In this document: positions 1-8,081 of the stretch, in pieces
Numbering within the stretch: the stretch's first letter is position 1
How the letters are laid out: each line of letters starts with the position of its first letter
Assembly: GCA_037447655.1 (NCBI GenBank)
Contig: JBBHKE010000395.1
Span: 1-58,222 of the forward strand
Reading direction: 5' to 3'
Origin: Zygnema cylindricum
Taxonomy: Eukaryota; Streptophyta; Zygnematophyceae; Zygnematales; Zygnemataceae
Length of the DNA: 58,222 nt
Made by a program: the position numbers and the translations under genes
The notes under the pieces: model-generated
Databases searched by the model: none
Told to the model about the DNA's origin: nothing
What the model saw: only the letters and a program-made list of their open reading frames with translations

Positions 1-2335
1 ACGACCGGACGAAAGAATTCACATCCCCTTGAGGCTGTCCACACCTCTTTCGCCTACACCCAAACTGTCCCCTTATCTGCCTCCTTCTCCTCCTCATCCT
101 CTTACCTCTCACTCCCAAGATCCTGCAGAAGAGCCCTAGGAGGTTCCCAGCTCCTATCCCTCACCTTCCGTTTCCCTTACTGAGCAAATTGTGGGTCACC
201 AGGTTCGCTGAATTTACCCTACAAGTCCGTCGTCTACTCTCCTCCTCACTGGCGTTCCCCCTCCAGTTCAGAAACTCCTCCTCCTGAAACATCCCGAAGA
301 CGGCCGCAGAAACAACCTCTTCCTGGAGACAAACTCCTTCTCCTCAGGACTGGCCTTCTTTGTCTTCTTCTCCATCCCTTCCGAGAGATCCAATTGTGAA
401 CAGACCTCGGATCCACATCCCTTCAGAGGAAACAATTCTTAAGGACGAAAGGTATACTCGTGGATATCGAGGAGTGGACAAAGTGGAGTGGGACTTTCCT
501 TCTCCTACACCGAGCCAGACAGGTCTTCAGAGAGGTCTCCGCGTGAGGAATACCCTTCCTCCCACCATCCTTTCAGGCGCTGGTACTTCCTCTGCGGGAG
601 GAGTATCCACACCTTGCAGAGCACCACCTCCCACCGGAGGAGAAGGCGGTTCCGGTCCCGAGGAAGAGGACAAAGAAGTCACTTCACCGGCATAGTTCGT
701 CAGTCCCACCGGCATTGCCTTTTCTCAGTTCACCGAATCCGCGGAAGAAGAGAAAGAAATGGGGAACATTCGCATATTTACTGGGGACAACTCGGGGATC
801 GCTTTCTCAGATTTCGAGTTGTTGTGGAAATCGTTCACCCAATCAGAAATCAATAAGTACAGGGGAGGAGCGATGCCGGATGACTTCGAGACGACCCTCT
901 TTCCCATGATGGTTAACTACCTCTCTGGAGGGGCGTTGGCAGACTATAAGGAGCGTCAACCTCTTTTGATGGCTCCTAGCATCAAGATATCTAATCCAGC
1001 TCTTGATGCGGCCGTTTTACAAGCGGAGGCTGACTTGGCTGCAGCGGCGGCCACCCCTGTGACAACCACATTCACCGATGATATGAAGCTGGAGGCCCAA
1101 GGAAGGGCCTATGTTAACTAGGTGCAAGCTATTTAGGCAGCTCAGGCAGCAACACGCATGGTGGCCAATCGTACCCCTTGCACCACCCTTTTTAATATCT
1201 GGCGACTCCTCTACACCGAGAGGAACGAATCGGCCATTAAGGAATTCACGGAATTCTGATGCTTTGAAGAACGAGACTCCTCAGACTCTCTTCAACCGTC
1301 TAGCGAGCCTGTGCCAGAAAACTAAGCTGTTGACCATTAATCTACCTGCAATGGCCACAAAGTATTTCATTGCTGTCCGTAATTCCTCGGACTAACAGGG
1401 CAGACTGCCTTGGATAAGTGGATTGCAGGACAAGCAATCCAGGATATAAATCCCTCTGCTAAGGACATCTCACTGGTGGCCATGAAGTTATACGACCACT
1501 TCGTTCACAGTGAGGCGAGGGAAAAGGCCGTGACCAGCAAGGCAAGAGCAAATTTTTGCAGGATTTGCCAGGGAAACTTCCTTAAGTGGGGAAGAACAAG
1601 CGGAACTTCAAGCTTTGCGAAAGCTTAAAAGGAAGCAAGTTGCGAACAGCATACCCGAACCCGCAATGGGGGCAGACAAACGGGTAATATTGTACAATTG
1701 ACTAAATTGCCAACAACCGGGACATGGATGGAAATGCTGCAACAGGAAACTCAAACCGGAGCTAGCCCTCCGGCTGAAAGAATGGGAAGTAAAACGTTCT
1801 CAAAGGAACCACAAGCAGCAGCAAGAAAGGCTCAAAGGAGCAGGGGGGGGGGAAGAACACCGGTCACAAAGGACAATTACCGCCCCACTCCCCGGAACAA
1901 AACTTCAAAAATGTCCCAGTCTCAACTGCGGCAGATCAAACTGCCAAAGTTTGATAATGCTCAAATCTCCAACGAGATTAGGGGCAAGTATACCACCGAG
2001 GGTCACAAGTGGGAGGCCTGTGGTTTTATGGGGCACAAGTAGGGGCACGTTTAGGAAGCCGATCGGGGAAATGACCACTGCCGTTCACCGAAAGGAGGAG
2101 AGACTCGTTGCCCTCTTCCCCACAACCTCTTTATCCTCAGCGCCCGGTCGCCTACGAAGGTAAACAACGGCCGCTTCCAAGACTAATACCGGAGATAATA
2201 ATCCAACAGCAGAGTCAGCAGATGGCTGCCATTGCTACAGAATTGGCTGCACTTCGTTTGGGATCAATTTCCCGGCCTGCTCCTCTTACCGCAGCGCAAC
2301 GACTCCAAAGACGGACGCAGGAGTTACTATAAAAG
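1..2335 (+). pseudogene. Ty3/gypsy gag, broken
   Basis: The first 360 bases are pyrimidine-rich and would encode a Pro/Ser-rich leader. Open stretches then follow at 360-695, 759-1121, 1111-1395, 1410-1628, 1698-2042 and 2108-2332, separated by stops and frame changes. The segment at about 1240-1380 contains NETPQTLFNRLASLCQKT, which resembles the capsid of Ty3/gypsy gag proteins. A degenerate Cys/His-rich stretch at about 1980-2100 (ACGFMGHK followed by stops) looks like a ruined zinc knuckle. Gag would form the particle that packages the element RNA. The order gag then aspartic protease (3050-3406) supports the call. The family assignment is moderate, because no single domain is intact. Confidence 0.6.
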
Positions 2336-3049
2336 CTAGCGGAGCTTGAGCTTCAAAGCACAACGGGTGCTAACAAAGATGATTTGATAGGCTGGGATTT
2401 GGAGCCCCTAAATGACCACCATTCAAGCAATCTTCTTCACGGAGCGTGGAATGTGGGAGTGGGAGATGGTCGTAGACAACTCCGCTCCTCAACTTCTGAT
2501 CAGAGGAGAGACAGGCAAAAAATGAGCCAAAAGGACCACAACCGGAAGGCCTCCTGGCCTTTATCCTTCACGCCCGGGCAGTAGTGCTGAACAGTGACAC
2601 ATGTCTTGGGATCTAGCCCACTCAACCTCCTCCTCTTCCCTGTAAGCCTAAATTCCCTCCTGGTTTTGAAAACTACAAGAGCGAGAAACTATCGCAGGAG
2701 AAGAAATCATGGGGAGAGAAGAAACAGAGTACTCAGGATTGGTTTGAGCTGTTCATGGCCGAATGTTCGGAAGAGGAGACACCCAAAACTCCAACACTGC
2801 CCGATTAAGACTCTAAAAGAGATGACAAAGAGGGGAACGAAGAGGATCGGGAACCAGATTCGCCGGCTTCATCCCCGAGAGCCATACTCTCTTCCTTGAA
2901 GCCTGCTGTCATGCTAGTAAGGCACCTTATGCTATATGCCTTGACTCATGTCAAAACCAGCCTCCCAATCTCTTAAGATATCCTCATTCGTGCTCGAAAA
3001 GAAATTATTCGAAAAGCACACGTCGATCGAGTGACACCCCCTACCGTAT
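2336..3049 (+). pseudogene. Gag-protease linker, charged and frame-shifted
   Basis: Short open stretches (2384-2584, 2594-2899) change frame. Around 2690-2900 one frame encodes an acidic, Pro/Ser-rich linker (for example SEEETPKTPTLPD) with a stop inside it. This composition is usual between the nucleocapsid and the protease of gypsy elements. Nothing else is recognisable here. Confidence 0.4.
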
Positions 3050-3406
3050 TTGTCTACAGAGCCTAAAACCCCTATGGTGGATAGGGACTACAAAACCTTG
3101 TCCGTAGCGCTCATTCTGAACCGGACGCGCAACTTCAAGCTTAATTGGTACGGCGGGTACCAAGACATTGTGATCGACACTGGAGCACTTCCAAACCTTA
3201 TCACCACTTCAGCATTGCAAAAAATGCCAGAGGAACTTAGAACTCTAATCTGCCCGAGTAACATCTGCTTAAGCACGGTAAGCAGCGGCAGCCAGCCAGT
3301 CCATGGAATCATCAAAGCTATGGACATTGAATTCTCCGATGATGCTGGGCAGAAGGTAAAAGTTGCAGTTCCTTTCTTTTTTATTCTTTTTGATTTTCAA
3401 AAGTAG
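3050..3406 (+). pseudogene. Retropepsin-like aspartic protease (gypsy)
   Basis: An open frame of about 118 codons carries the retroviral-type aspartic protease active site DTGA within IVIDTGALPNLIT; the catalytic Asp codon is 3176-3178. The downstream TVSSGSQPVHGIIKAMDIEF matches the usual flap and strand region. There is no true ATG, since the frame opens at a TTG, as expected for a domain inside a polyprotein. It is the most intact part of the left gypsy fragment. The frame ends in a hydrophobic run and then a stop at 3404-3406. The next pol domain of this copy is not adjacent. Confidence 0.7.
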
Positions 3407-3477
3407 CCAGACGTTTGTGATAGTTACCTAGAGAAAAAGTATGGTCCTCAACTTTCATTTTTCAATTTTCAATGCAG
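3356..3477 (+). other. Possible GT-AG intron in the protease reading frame
   Basis: The protease frame reaches AAG|GTAAAA at 3355/3356. A pyrimidine-rich stretch ends in AATGCAG at 3477, directly before ATGGACGACG. The cut is phase 0, since exactly 102 codons precede it. The following 72 bases stay open and end at GTATGT, another donor-like motif. It may be chance, because reading straight through also gives a normal hydrophobic protease strand. Confidence 0.2.
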
Positions 3478-4016
3478 ATGGACGACGTTTCCCCTCCACC
3501 AGAAGGAGGATCTAGTCGAGAAGAAATGTTCCATTCATGGCTAAACATTGTATGTTTAGAAAAAAGGACCGAAGTATTGGAGTTCACCATTCCATCATAC
3601 TATTAAATCACTATTTTTAGGTATTTCATAATGATTGAGTCTTAGAACACTAAGTCTTAAGTACTCCACTTAAATTAGTGTTCATGTCTGGCAGGACTCG
3701 AACCCCCGACCGGCAGAGCGCGGCGTAGCCGTTAGCTCTAACCAGTCTGTCGTAGAAGTGCGTTAGGAGATATAGGGTTTCATTACTATTTAAACTATTC
3801 TAATGTAATAGATTCCTTTAGCTGAAACCCTTAATGCCACACATAGATACAGTTCTACAAAATACGAAGTACTGTACTTGTTTGAAATGGATATCGCGCA
3901 TTTTGTTTCGACAGCGAAACAAATATCGCGCAAGTATTTATTACGGTCGAGATTGAATTTCGCATGAAATCTAACTGCGCGCATCATCGCCGAAATCCGG
4001 AATGGTCATTTTGGCA
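3407..4016. other. Non-coding stretch with one tRNA-derived segment
   Basis: Beyond the possible 72-bp exon and the tRNA-derived stretch at 3684-3752, I see no coding signal in this AT-rich interval. Its right end, TTTAG, is the target duplicated by the solo LTR that follows. Confidence 0.5.
3684..3752 (-). repeat. tRNA-derived segment (SINE head or tRNA fossil)
   Basis: On the minus strand this stretch contains GGTTCGAGTCC, an exact RNA polymerase III box B, preceded by TGGTTAGAGC, which resembles the D-arm region of a tRNA. The last bases, GCCAGAC, could be a 3' acceptor strand, but I could not fold a full cloverleaf. It is therefore more likely a SINE head or a decayed tRNA than a functional tRNA gene. 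Confidence 0.35.
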
Positions 4017-4021
4017 TTTAG

Positions 4022-5182
4022 TGTTGTCCATAGCCATTTCTAGCCATGGATTCACCCTAGGAAGCACCACAGACTACCCTAAAAACAGCCTACTTTGGAT
4101 AAACACAGAATTCAACAGAATTAACAAAACAAGCTGAAATTACATTTACAGATATTATATAGGATATAAAATGACCTCACAAAGTTTTAGACAAAAATAA
4201 TAAATAGATTGATCACATCATCTAGTCAAAGTTGCAGAAAAACAGTCTGCCAAAACTTTGATCAGACAGAGTAACTTCACAATGAAGTAAAACACAGACC
4301 AGGCACACAATAGACCTGAAATTCTGTGACAATATTAAAATTATAATTAGGAACTCACATGCAGAATTTCAGACAATTCCCCTTGCATATCTGAGAGTAA
4401 TCCTCAGATAAAATTACCAAAAATAACCATAAACAGTTTTTGGTCCAAAAAGTTCCTATGTCCTAAAATGACGAAGTCCTACAAATATATACAAGAGCTT
4501 ACTGCTGAATGTACGGAGGCATATCAGACGTACGCTATCTACCAGCTAACTCTATTAATGTCGGTATACCCGAATACTTCAAGGTATGTCAAAGTGAGTA
4601 AATCTACACTAATAATTAATTCACAAAAAGACACATCAATATTCAACCAAATATTTACATCGACGCTTTCGTAAAATCCGCGTACTGAGTATCAACTTGA
4701 TTAGTCACTTGAGGACGAAACCACGTCATGAACCGACATCACATACGTACGGTCCACTTGATACCACATTATCAAAATACAATCCTTTAGAAATATCGGC
4801 GGACGCCGTCCGCCCTCCAAATGTACCACGGACCACTTGCCAAAATTAAATTGTACCGAACTTGCGTCCTTTGCAATAAATATGCCTCTCGCAAATAAAG
4901 TACACTTGGCCAAATAAGACGCTTCGTACCGACGGCGTACATATTCATCATTTAATAAATTTCACATCGGATCACTTCGCGATCCGCCGTCCATTTGTAA
5001 ACGTATTCCGAGCCACTCAATTAATCCCTTTAATTTCAATCGTACAATTACTCCCCCAATCCACAAATCCATTTGAACCTCCATTTGTACCACCACAATA
5101 TTTACGGTAATAATCTACGCACGAAACGTCGCGTGCACACAAAATGTGGCGTAAGTACGAAACTAACATTTCAAAAACAACA
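4022..5182 (-). mobile_element. Solo LTR (L1 family) with TTTAG target duplication
   Basis: The unit has TGTTG...CAACA termini and is flanked on both sides by the perfect 5-bp duplication TTTAG (4017-4021 and 5183-5187). Its reverse complement aligns with 21036-22089: both share the block GGCGGATCGCGAAG and the terminal TCCATGGCT...GGACAACA. No internal coding region lies between the duplications. This is the product expected when the two LTRs of a full retroelement recombine and delete its body. It sits in the short spacer beside an inverted copia fragment. Confidence 0.85.
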
Positions 5183-5202
5183 TTTAGTGACGTGGCATGA
5201 CC

Positions 5203-5380
5203 TGTGGCGGCTTTGGGAAAGGGAAGTCTGTGAGCCTTACCTTGAGCACAACCACTACAATCATCCATCACTTCATTATCCCCAAACTGAATGCCATCTA
5301 CTACCCCAAGCTTTTTCATTTCCCTTAACCTATCAAAATGCACATGCCCCAACCGCTTATGCCAAATCATCACCCGAAGA
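5203..5380 (-). pseudogene. Copia GAG-pre-integrase fragment, inverted copy
   Basis: The minus strand encodes VMIWHKRLGHVHFDRLREMK...DCSGCAQGKAHRLPFPKAAT, the GAG-pre-integrase zinc-binding region of Ty1/copia. It is a near-identical reverse complement of 6086-6262, so it forms the left arm of an inverted repeat of about 175 bp around the gag-protease segment of the plus-strand copia. It stops abruptly at both ends: at 5203 next to the solo LTR target, and near 5380 at a head-to-head junction with a zinc-knuckle-coding segment. Confidence 0.8.
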
Positions 5381-6262
5381 AACCTTATAGAGGGGAAAGA
5401 GATCTGTCTGGGGGACAGAGGCCCCCAAAGGGTCTTTGTCATTATTGCAAAAAGTCGGGACACTTAATTGCAGATTGTGTGAAGCTATCAGAGTTGAGGC
5501 TCCAAGAGAACCGTGGAGGGGGTTCTTCCGGAGGGAAGAAAAAGGCACTTGTGGTTACAAAAGTGTCAAGAGAAACCGAGGACGAGTCCTTTGAGGAGGA
5601 TAGGGAACTTCTTCTAGACGAGAGTCTGGAGGAGAGGGATTTTCCTCAGAGGCAAAAGTGTGCCCTTGGAGCAATCCGGGAAGCTCCACAGGAAGGATGG
5701 ATCATCGACTCAGGTGCATCCATGCATATGTGTCGTGATAAAGAACTCTTCACTAAGTTAAGAAATATTCCTACTGTAGATATATAATATGGGGATGGGA
5801 GAGTGGTTACTACAGATCTAGTGGGATCAGTAGATTTAAAATTCTAAGTGGAGGGTAAGACTTATATACTTACATTCTCAGATGTACTTTACATTCCTTA
5901 GCTGAGTAAAAATCTTGTCTCTACGTCTTTGTTAGATGAGAAAGAAATTGATACTTTCACTAGAAAGAGAGTCTTCACAGCTAAGTATGGGGATGAAGTT
6001 TACTTCACAGCATATAAGGGTAGCCAAGGAATGATTAGGCTTAACTTGAGTAATGAAAAGAAGAATGCTTACTATGTTGGTGTTCTTAAGGTGATGATTT
6101 GGCATAAGCGGTTTGGGCATGTGCATTTTGATAGGTTAAGGGAAAATGAAAAAGCTTGGGGTAGTAGATGACATTCAGTTTGGGGATAATGAAATGATGG
6201 ATGATTATAGTGGTTGTGCTCAAGGTAAGGCTCACTGACTTCCCTTTCCCAAAGCCGCCACA
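5381..6262 (+). pseudogene. Copia C1: nucleocapsid, protease, GAG-pre-integrase
   Basis: A CCHC zinc knuckle (CHYCKKSGHLIADC, first Cys codon 5437-5439) is followed by an acidic linker and the copia protease motif GWIIDSGASMHMC (catalytic Asp codon 5707-5709). After a TAA at 5788, a broken region continues to the GAG-pre-integrase motif MIWHKRFGHVHFDRL (about 6094-6140) and CAQGKAH. Several in-frame stops and a frameshift near 6150 inactivate it. The 5' end is lost at the inverted-repeat junction near 5380. Confidence 0.85.
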
Positions 6263-6901
6263 TATAGAGGTGAGAAAGTGTTAGATTTAGTCCACACAGA
6301 TATTTGGGGACTAGCAAAAGTACCTTCGGTTGGAGGAAAGAGGTTTATGATGAAAATAACTGATGATTCGTCTAGATACTCTAGAGTCTACTATCTGAAA
6401 AATAAGTCTGAAGCATCAACTTACTTCAAAGAATATAAAGCATGGAGTGAGAAGTTGCATGAAACCCCTATTAAGAGGATAAGGAGTGATAATGGGGGGG
6501 AATATACCTCTAACCATTTTGAGGAATATCTGAGAGATGAGGGAGTGCAACACCAGAAAACTATACCATATAACCCGGAACAAAATAGGGTAGTTGAGAG
6601 GTTGAATAGAACAGTAGGAGATAGTGCATGCAGTATGTTGGCAGACAACAAAATAGGAAAAAGATTTTGGGCAGAGGCAATGAACTGTGCCAACTATATT
6701 AAGAATAGAGTCCTTACCTCAGCTGTAAAGGGAGTGACACCTTATGAGAGATGGGTTGGAAGGAAACCAGATACCTCACACCTTAAAGTATTTGGTAGCC
6801 AAGTTTACAGTCTTGACACGGATAAGAAAAACTGGAAACTAGATGCTAAGGGAAAACCTGGATACTTTGTGGGATATGATGAGGATGTTAAGGGATATTG
6901 A
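6263..6901 (+). pseudogene. Copia C1 integrase core
   Basis: An open frame encodes the integrase catalytic core of a Ty1/copia element. The three acidic residues are visible: the Asp in LVHTDIWG, the Asp in IRSDNGGEYTS and the Glu in VVERLNRT. The insertion-linked motif TPYERWVGRKPDTSHLKVFGS follows, then PGYFVGYDEDVKGY. This is one of the better preserved domains in the window. It ends at a TGA where a Tyr/Arg-rich connector would continue. Integrase inserts the element cDNA into chromosomes. Confidence 0.85.
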
Positions 6902-7568
6902 GTCAATGACTTAGCAAAGAAAGATATCATCCTGGTCAACACTTAGTTGTCATGGATGAAGGGAAGTCATTTGACCCCTTGAAATATACAAAGAAGATAA
7001 AGATCAGATTTGAGTCCGAAAGTGAGGAGAACTCAGTCGTTCCCGAAAAAGACATGAGTGAAACTGTGATTACAGATTCAGGGGAGATCGAAGATACAGG
7101 AGACTCACCGGAAACCTCACATACTCCTATGGACTTCGAGGAGGTGGAAGAAGCGGGACAAGGTACGGTTTTTATGGACAGGGGAGCCGATGAGACAGTG
7201 AGAAGAAATCCAAGACTTCCATCCATTCCAGCTTCGGAGTTTGAGGGAGGAAGGAGGAGCAGCAAAAGGATACAGGAAAAACAAGCTGCCCATAAGGTAA
7301 CTAAGCTATCTCACCCAGATGAGCCTCAGTCTTACTTAGAGGCAGTGAATAGTCCAGAGAAAGAAAGATGGATTAGAGCCATAAATGATGAGATGGCTTC
7401 TATCATGGAAGCAAATACTTGGGAACTAGCGGATTGCCCTCCAGACAGAAAACCTACTGGATGTAAATGGGTATTTAAACTAAAACTGAACCCAGATAAT
7501 ACAATTGAGAGGTATAAGGCTCGATTGGTAGCGAAGGGGTTCACCCAAAAAGAGGGGATTGACTATGA
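6902..7568 (+). pseudogene. Copia C1 connector and reverse transcriptase N-terminus
   Basis: An acidic connector (MDEGKSFDPLKYTKK..., about 6952-7240) leads into the start of the copia reverse transcriptase: [40 protein letters not shown] and [14 protein letters not shown]. The frame is open but is cut precisely at 7568, where the miniature LTR element begins, so the palm domain with YVDD is missing. The lost part does not resume on the other side of that element. Confidence 0.85.
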
Positions 7569-7796
7569 TGTTAGATTTCTTAGAAATCCGGGATTCGGCA
7601 TGTCCCACACTTGGGAAAATTGAGCCGGCGAGGGTTCGAACCTGGGACCTTTCACTTCAGCTGCGAACGCACTACCACTGTGCCACCAGCTCGATGTTGA
7701 GACTGGCGGGTCCGTACCCATTTATTACGGGCGGCTCGAGTATGGATATTTCCATATTCTACCCGTATTGGACCGGCTTCACGTGCCAATCCAACA
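7569..7796 (-). repeat. TRIM 3' LTR
   Basis: This 228-bp LTR is downstream in the minus-strand sense. It is nearly identical to 7854-8081 and contains a second, slightly mutated tRNA-like sequence at 7622-7692. Differences from its partner include one broken T-stem pair and a changed anticodon loop. Confidence 0.9.
7622..7692 (-). tRNA. tRNA-like sequence in TRIM 3' LTR
   Basis: This is the partner of the cloverleaf at 7907-7977. The acceptor stem, the D-arm (GCAC/GTGC) and the exact box A TGGCACAGTGG and box B GGTTCGAACC are kept. The T-stem has one mismatch (CCTCG instead of CCTGG on the 3' side). The anticodon loop reads AGCTGAA (CTG in the anticodon place). A TTTT run lies just downstream. 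It is probably not a translating tRNA, but its polymerase III promoter signals are intact. Confidence 0.7.
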
Positions 7797-7805
7797 CCCC
7801 CCCTC
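7797..7805 (-). other. Polypurine tract of the TRIM
   Basis: On the minus strand GTGAGGGGGGG lies directly against the TGTTG start of the 3' LTR. That is the position and composition of the primer for plus-strand DNA synthesis. Confidence 0.75.
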
Positions 7806-7838
7806 ACGGGAAAGCCGGTCAAACCATCCGCAATCCCG

Positions 7839-7853
7839 CTGGCTCTGATACCA
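7839..7853 (-). other. Primer-binding site, initiator-Met tRNA 3' end
   Basis: The minus strand reads TGGTATCAGAGCCAG directly after the AACA end of the 5' LTR. It is complementary over 15 bases to the 3' end of plant initiator methionine tRNA (...CTGGCTCTGATACCA, from memory). It fixes the orientation of the element. Confidence 0.9.
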
Positions 7854-8081
7854 TGTTAGATTTCCTAGAAATCCGGGATTCGGCATGTCCCACACTTGGG
7901 AAAATTGAGCCGGCCAGGGTTCGAACCTGGGACCTTTCACTTCACTTGCGAACGCACTACCACTGTGCCACCAGCTCGATGTTGAGACTGGCGAGTCCGT
8001 ACCCATTTATTACGGGCGGCTCGAGTATGGATATTTCCATATTCTACCCGTATTGGACCGGCTTCACGTGCCAATCCAACA
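7854..8081 (-). repeat. TRIM 5' LTR
   Basis: This 228-bp LTR is upstream in the minus-strand sense. It starts TGTTGGATTGG at 8081 and ends CTAACA at 7854, directly before the primer-binding site. It contains the better preserved tRNA cloverleaf (7907-7977). Confidence 0.9.
7907..7977 (-). tRNA. Complete tRNA-like cloverleaf in TRIM 5' LTR
   Basis: The 71-nt minus-strand sequence folds fully. The 7-bp acceptor stem is GAGCTGG/CCGGCTC with one G-U pair. The D-arm is GCAC/GTGC with loop AGTGGTA. The anticodon stem is TTCGC/GTGAA with loop AAGTGAA. The variable loop has 5 nt, and the T-arm is CCAGG/CCTGG with loop TTCGAAC. Box A is TGGCACAGTGG and box B is GGTTCGAACCC, both exact consensus. A TTTT terminator-like run follows three bases later. 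The anticodon place reads GTG (His), but the base before it is A rather than the universal T33, so aminoacylation or decoding is doubtful. Its likely role is as an internal polymerase III promoter. Confidence 0.85.

Larger units (their letters stand above)
7569..8081 (-). mobile_element. tRNA-bearing miniature LTR element (TRIM-like)
   Basis: Two direct repeats of 228 bp (7569-7796 and 7854-8081) differ at about five positions. On the minus strand each begins TGTTG and ends AACA. Only 57 bp separate them. Read on the minus strand, the left LTR is followed immediately by TGGTATCAGAGCCAG, the complement of the initiator-Met tRNA 3' end, and the right LTR is preceded by GAGGGGGGG, a polypurine tract. 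There is no coding capacity. This is the architecture of terminal-repeat retrotransposons in miniature, which depend on enzymes from other elements. The flanks do not share a target duplication: TATGA on the left (copia) and AAATG on the right (gypsy). Confidence 0.9.

Noticed and set aside
7907-7977. Ordinary cellular tRNA-His gene
   Set aside because: The base before the anticodon is A instead of T33, and an almost identical copy with a different anticodon sits in the partner LTR, so it belongs to the mobile element.
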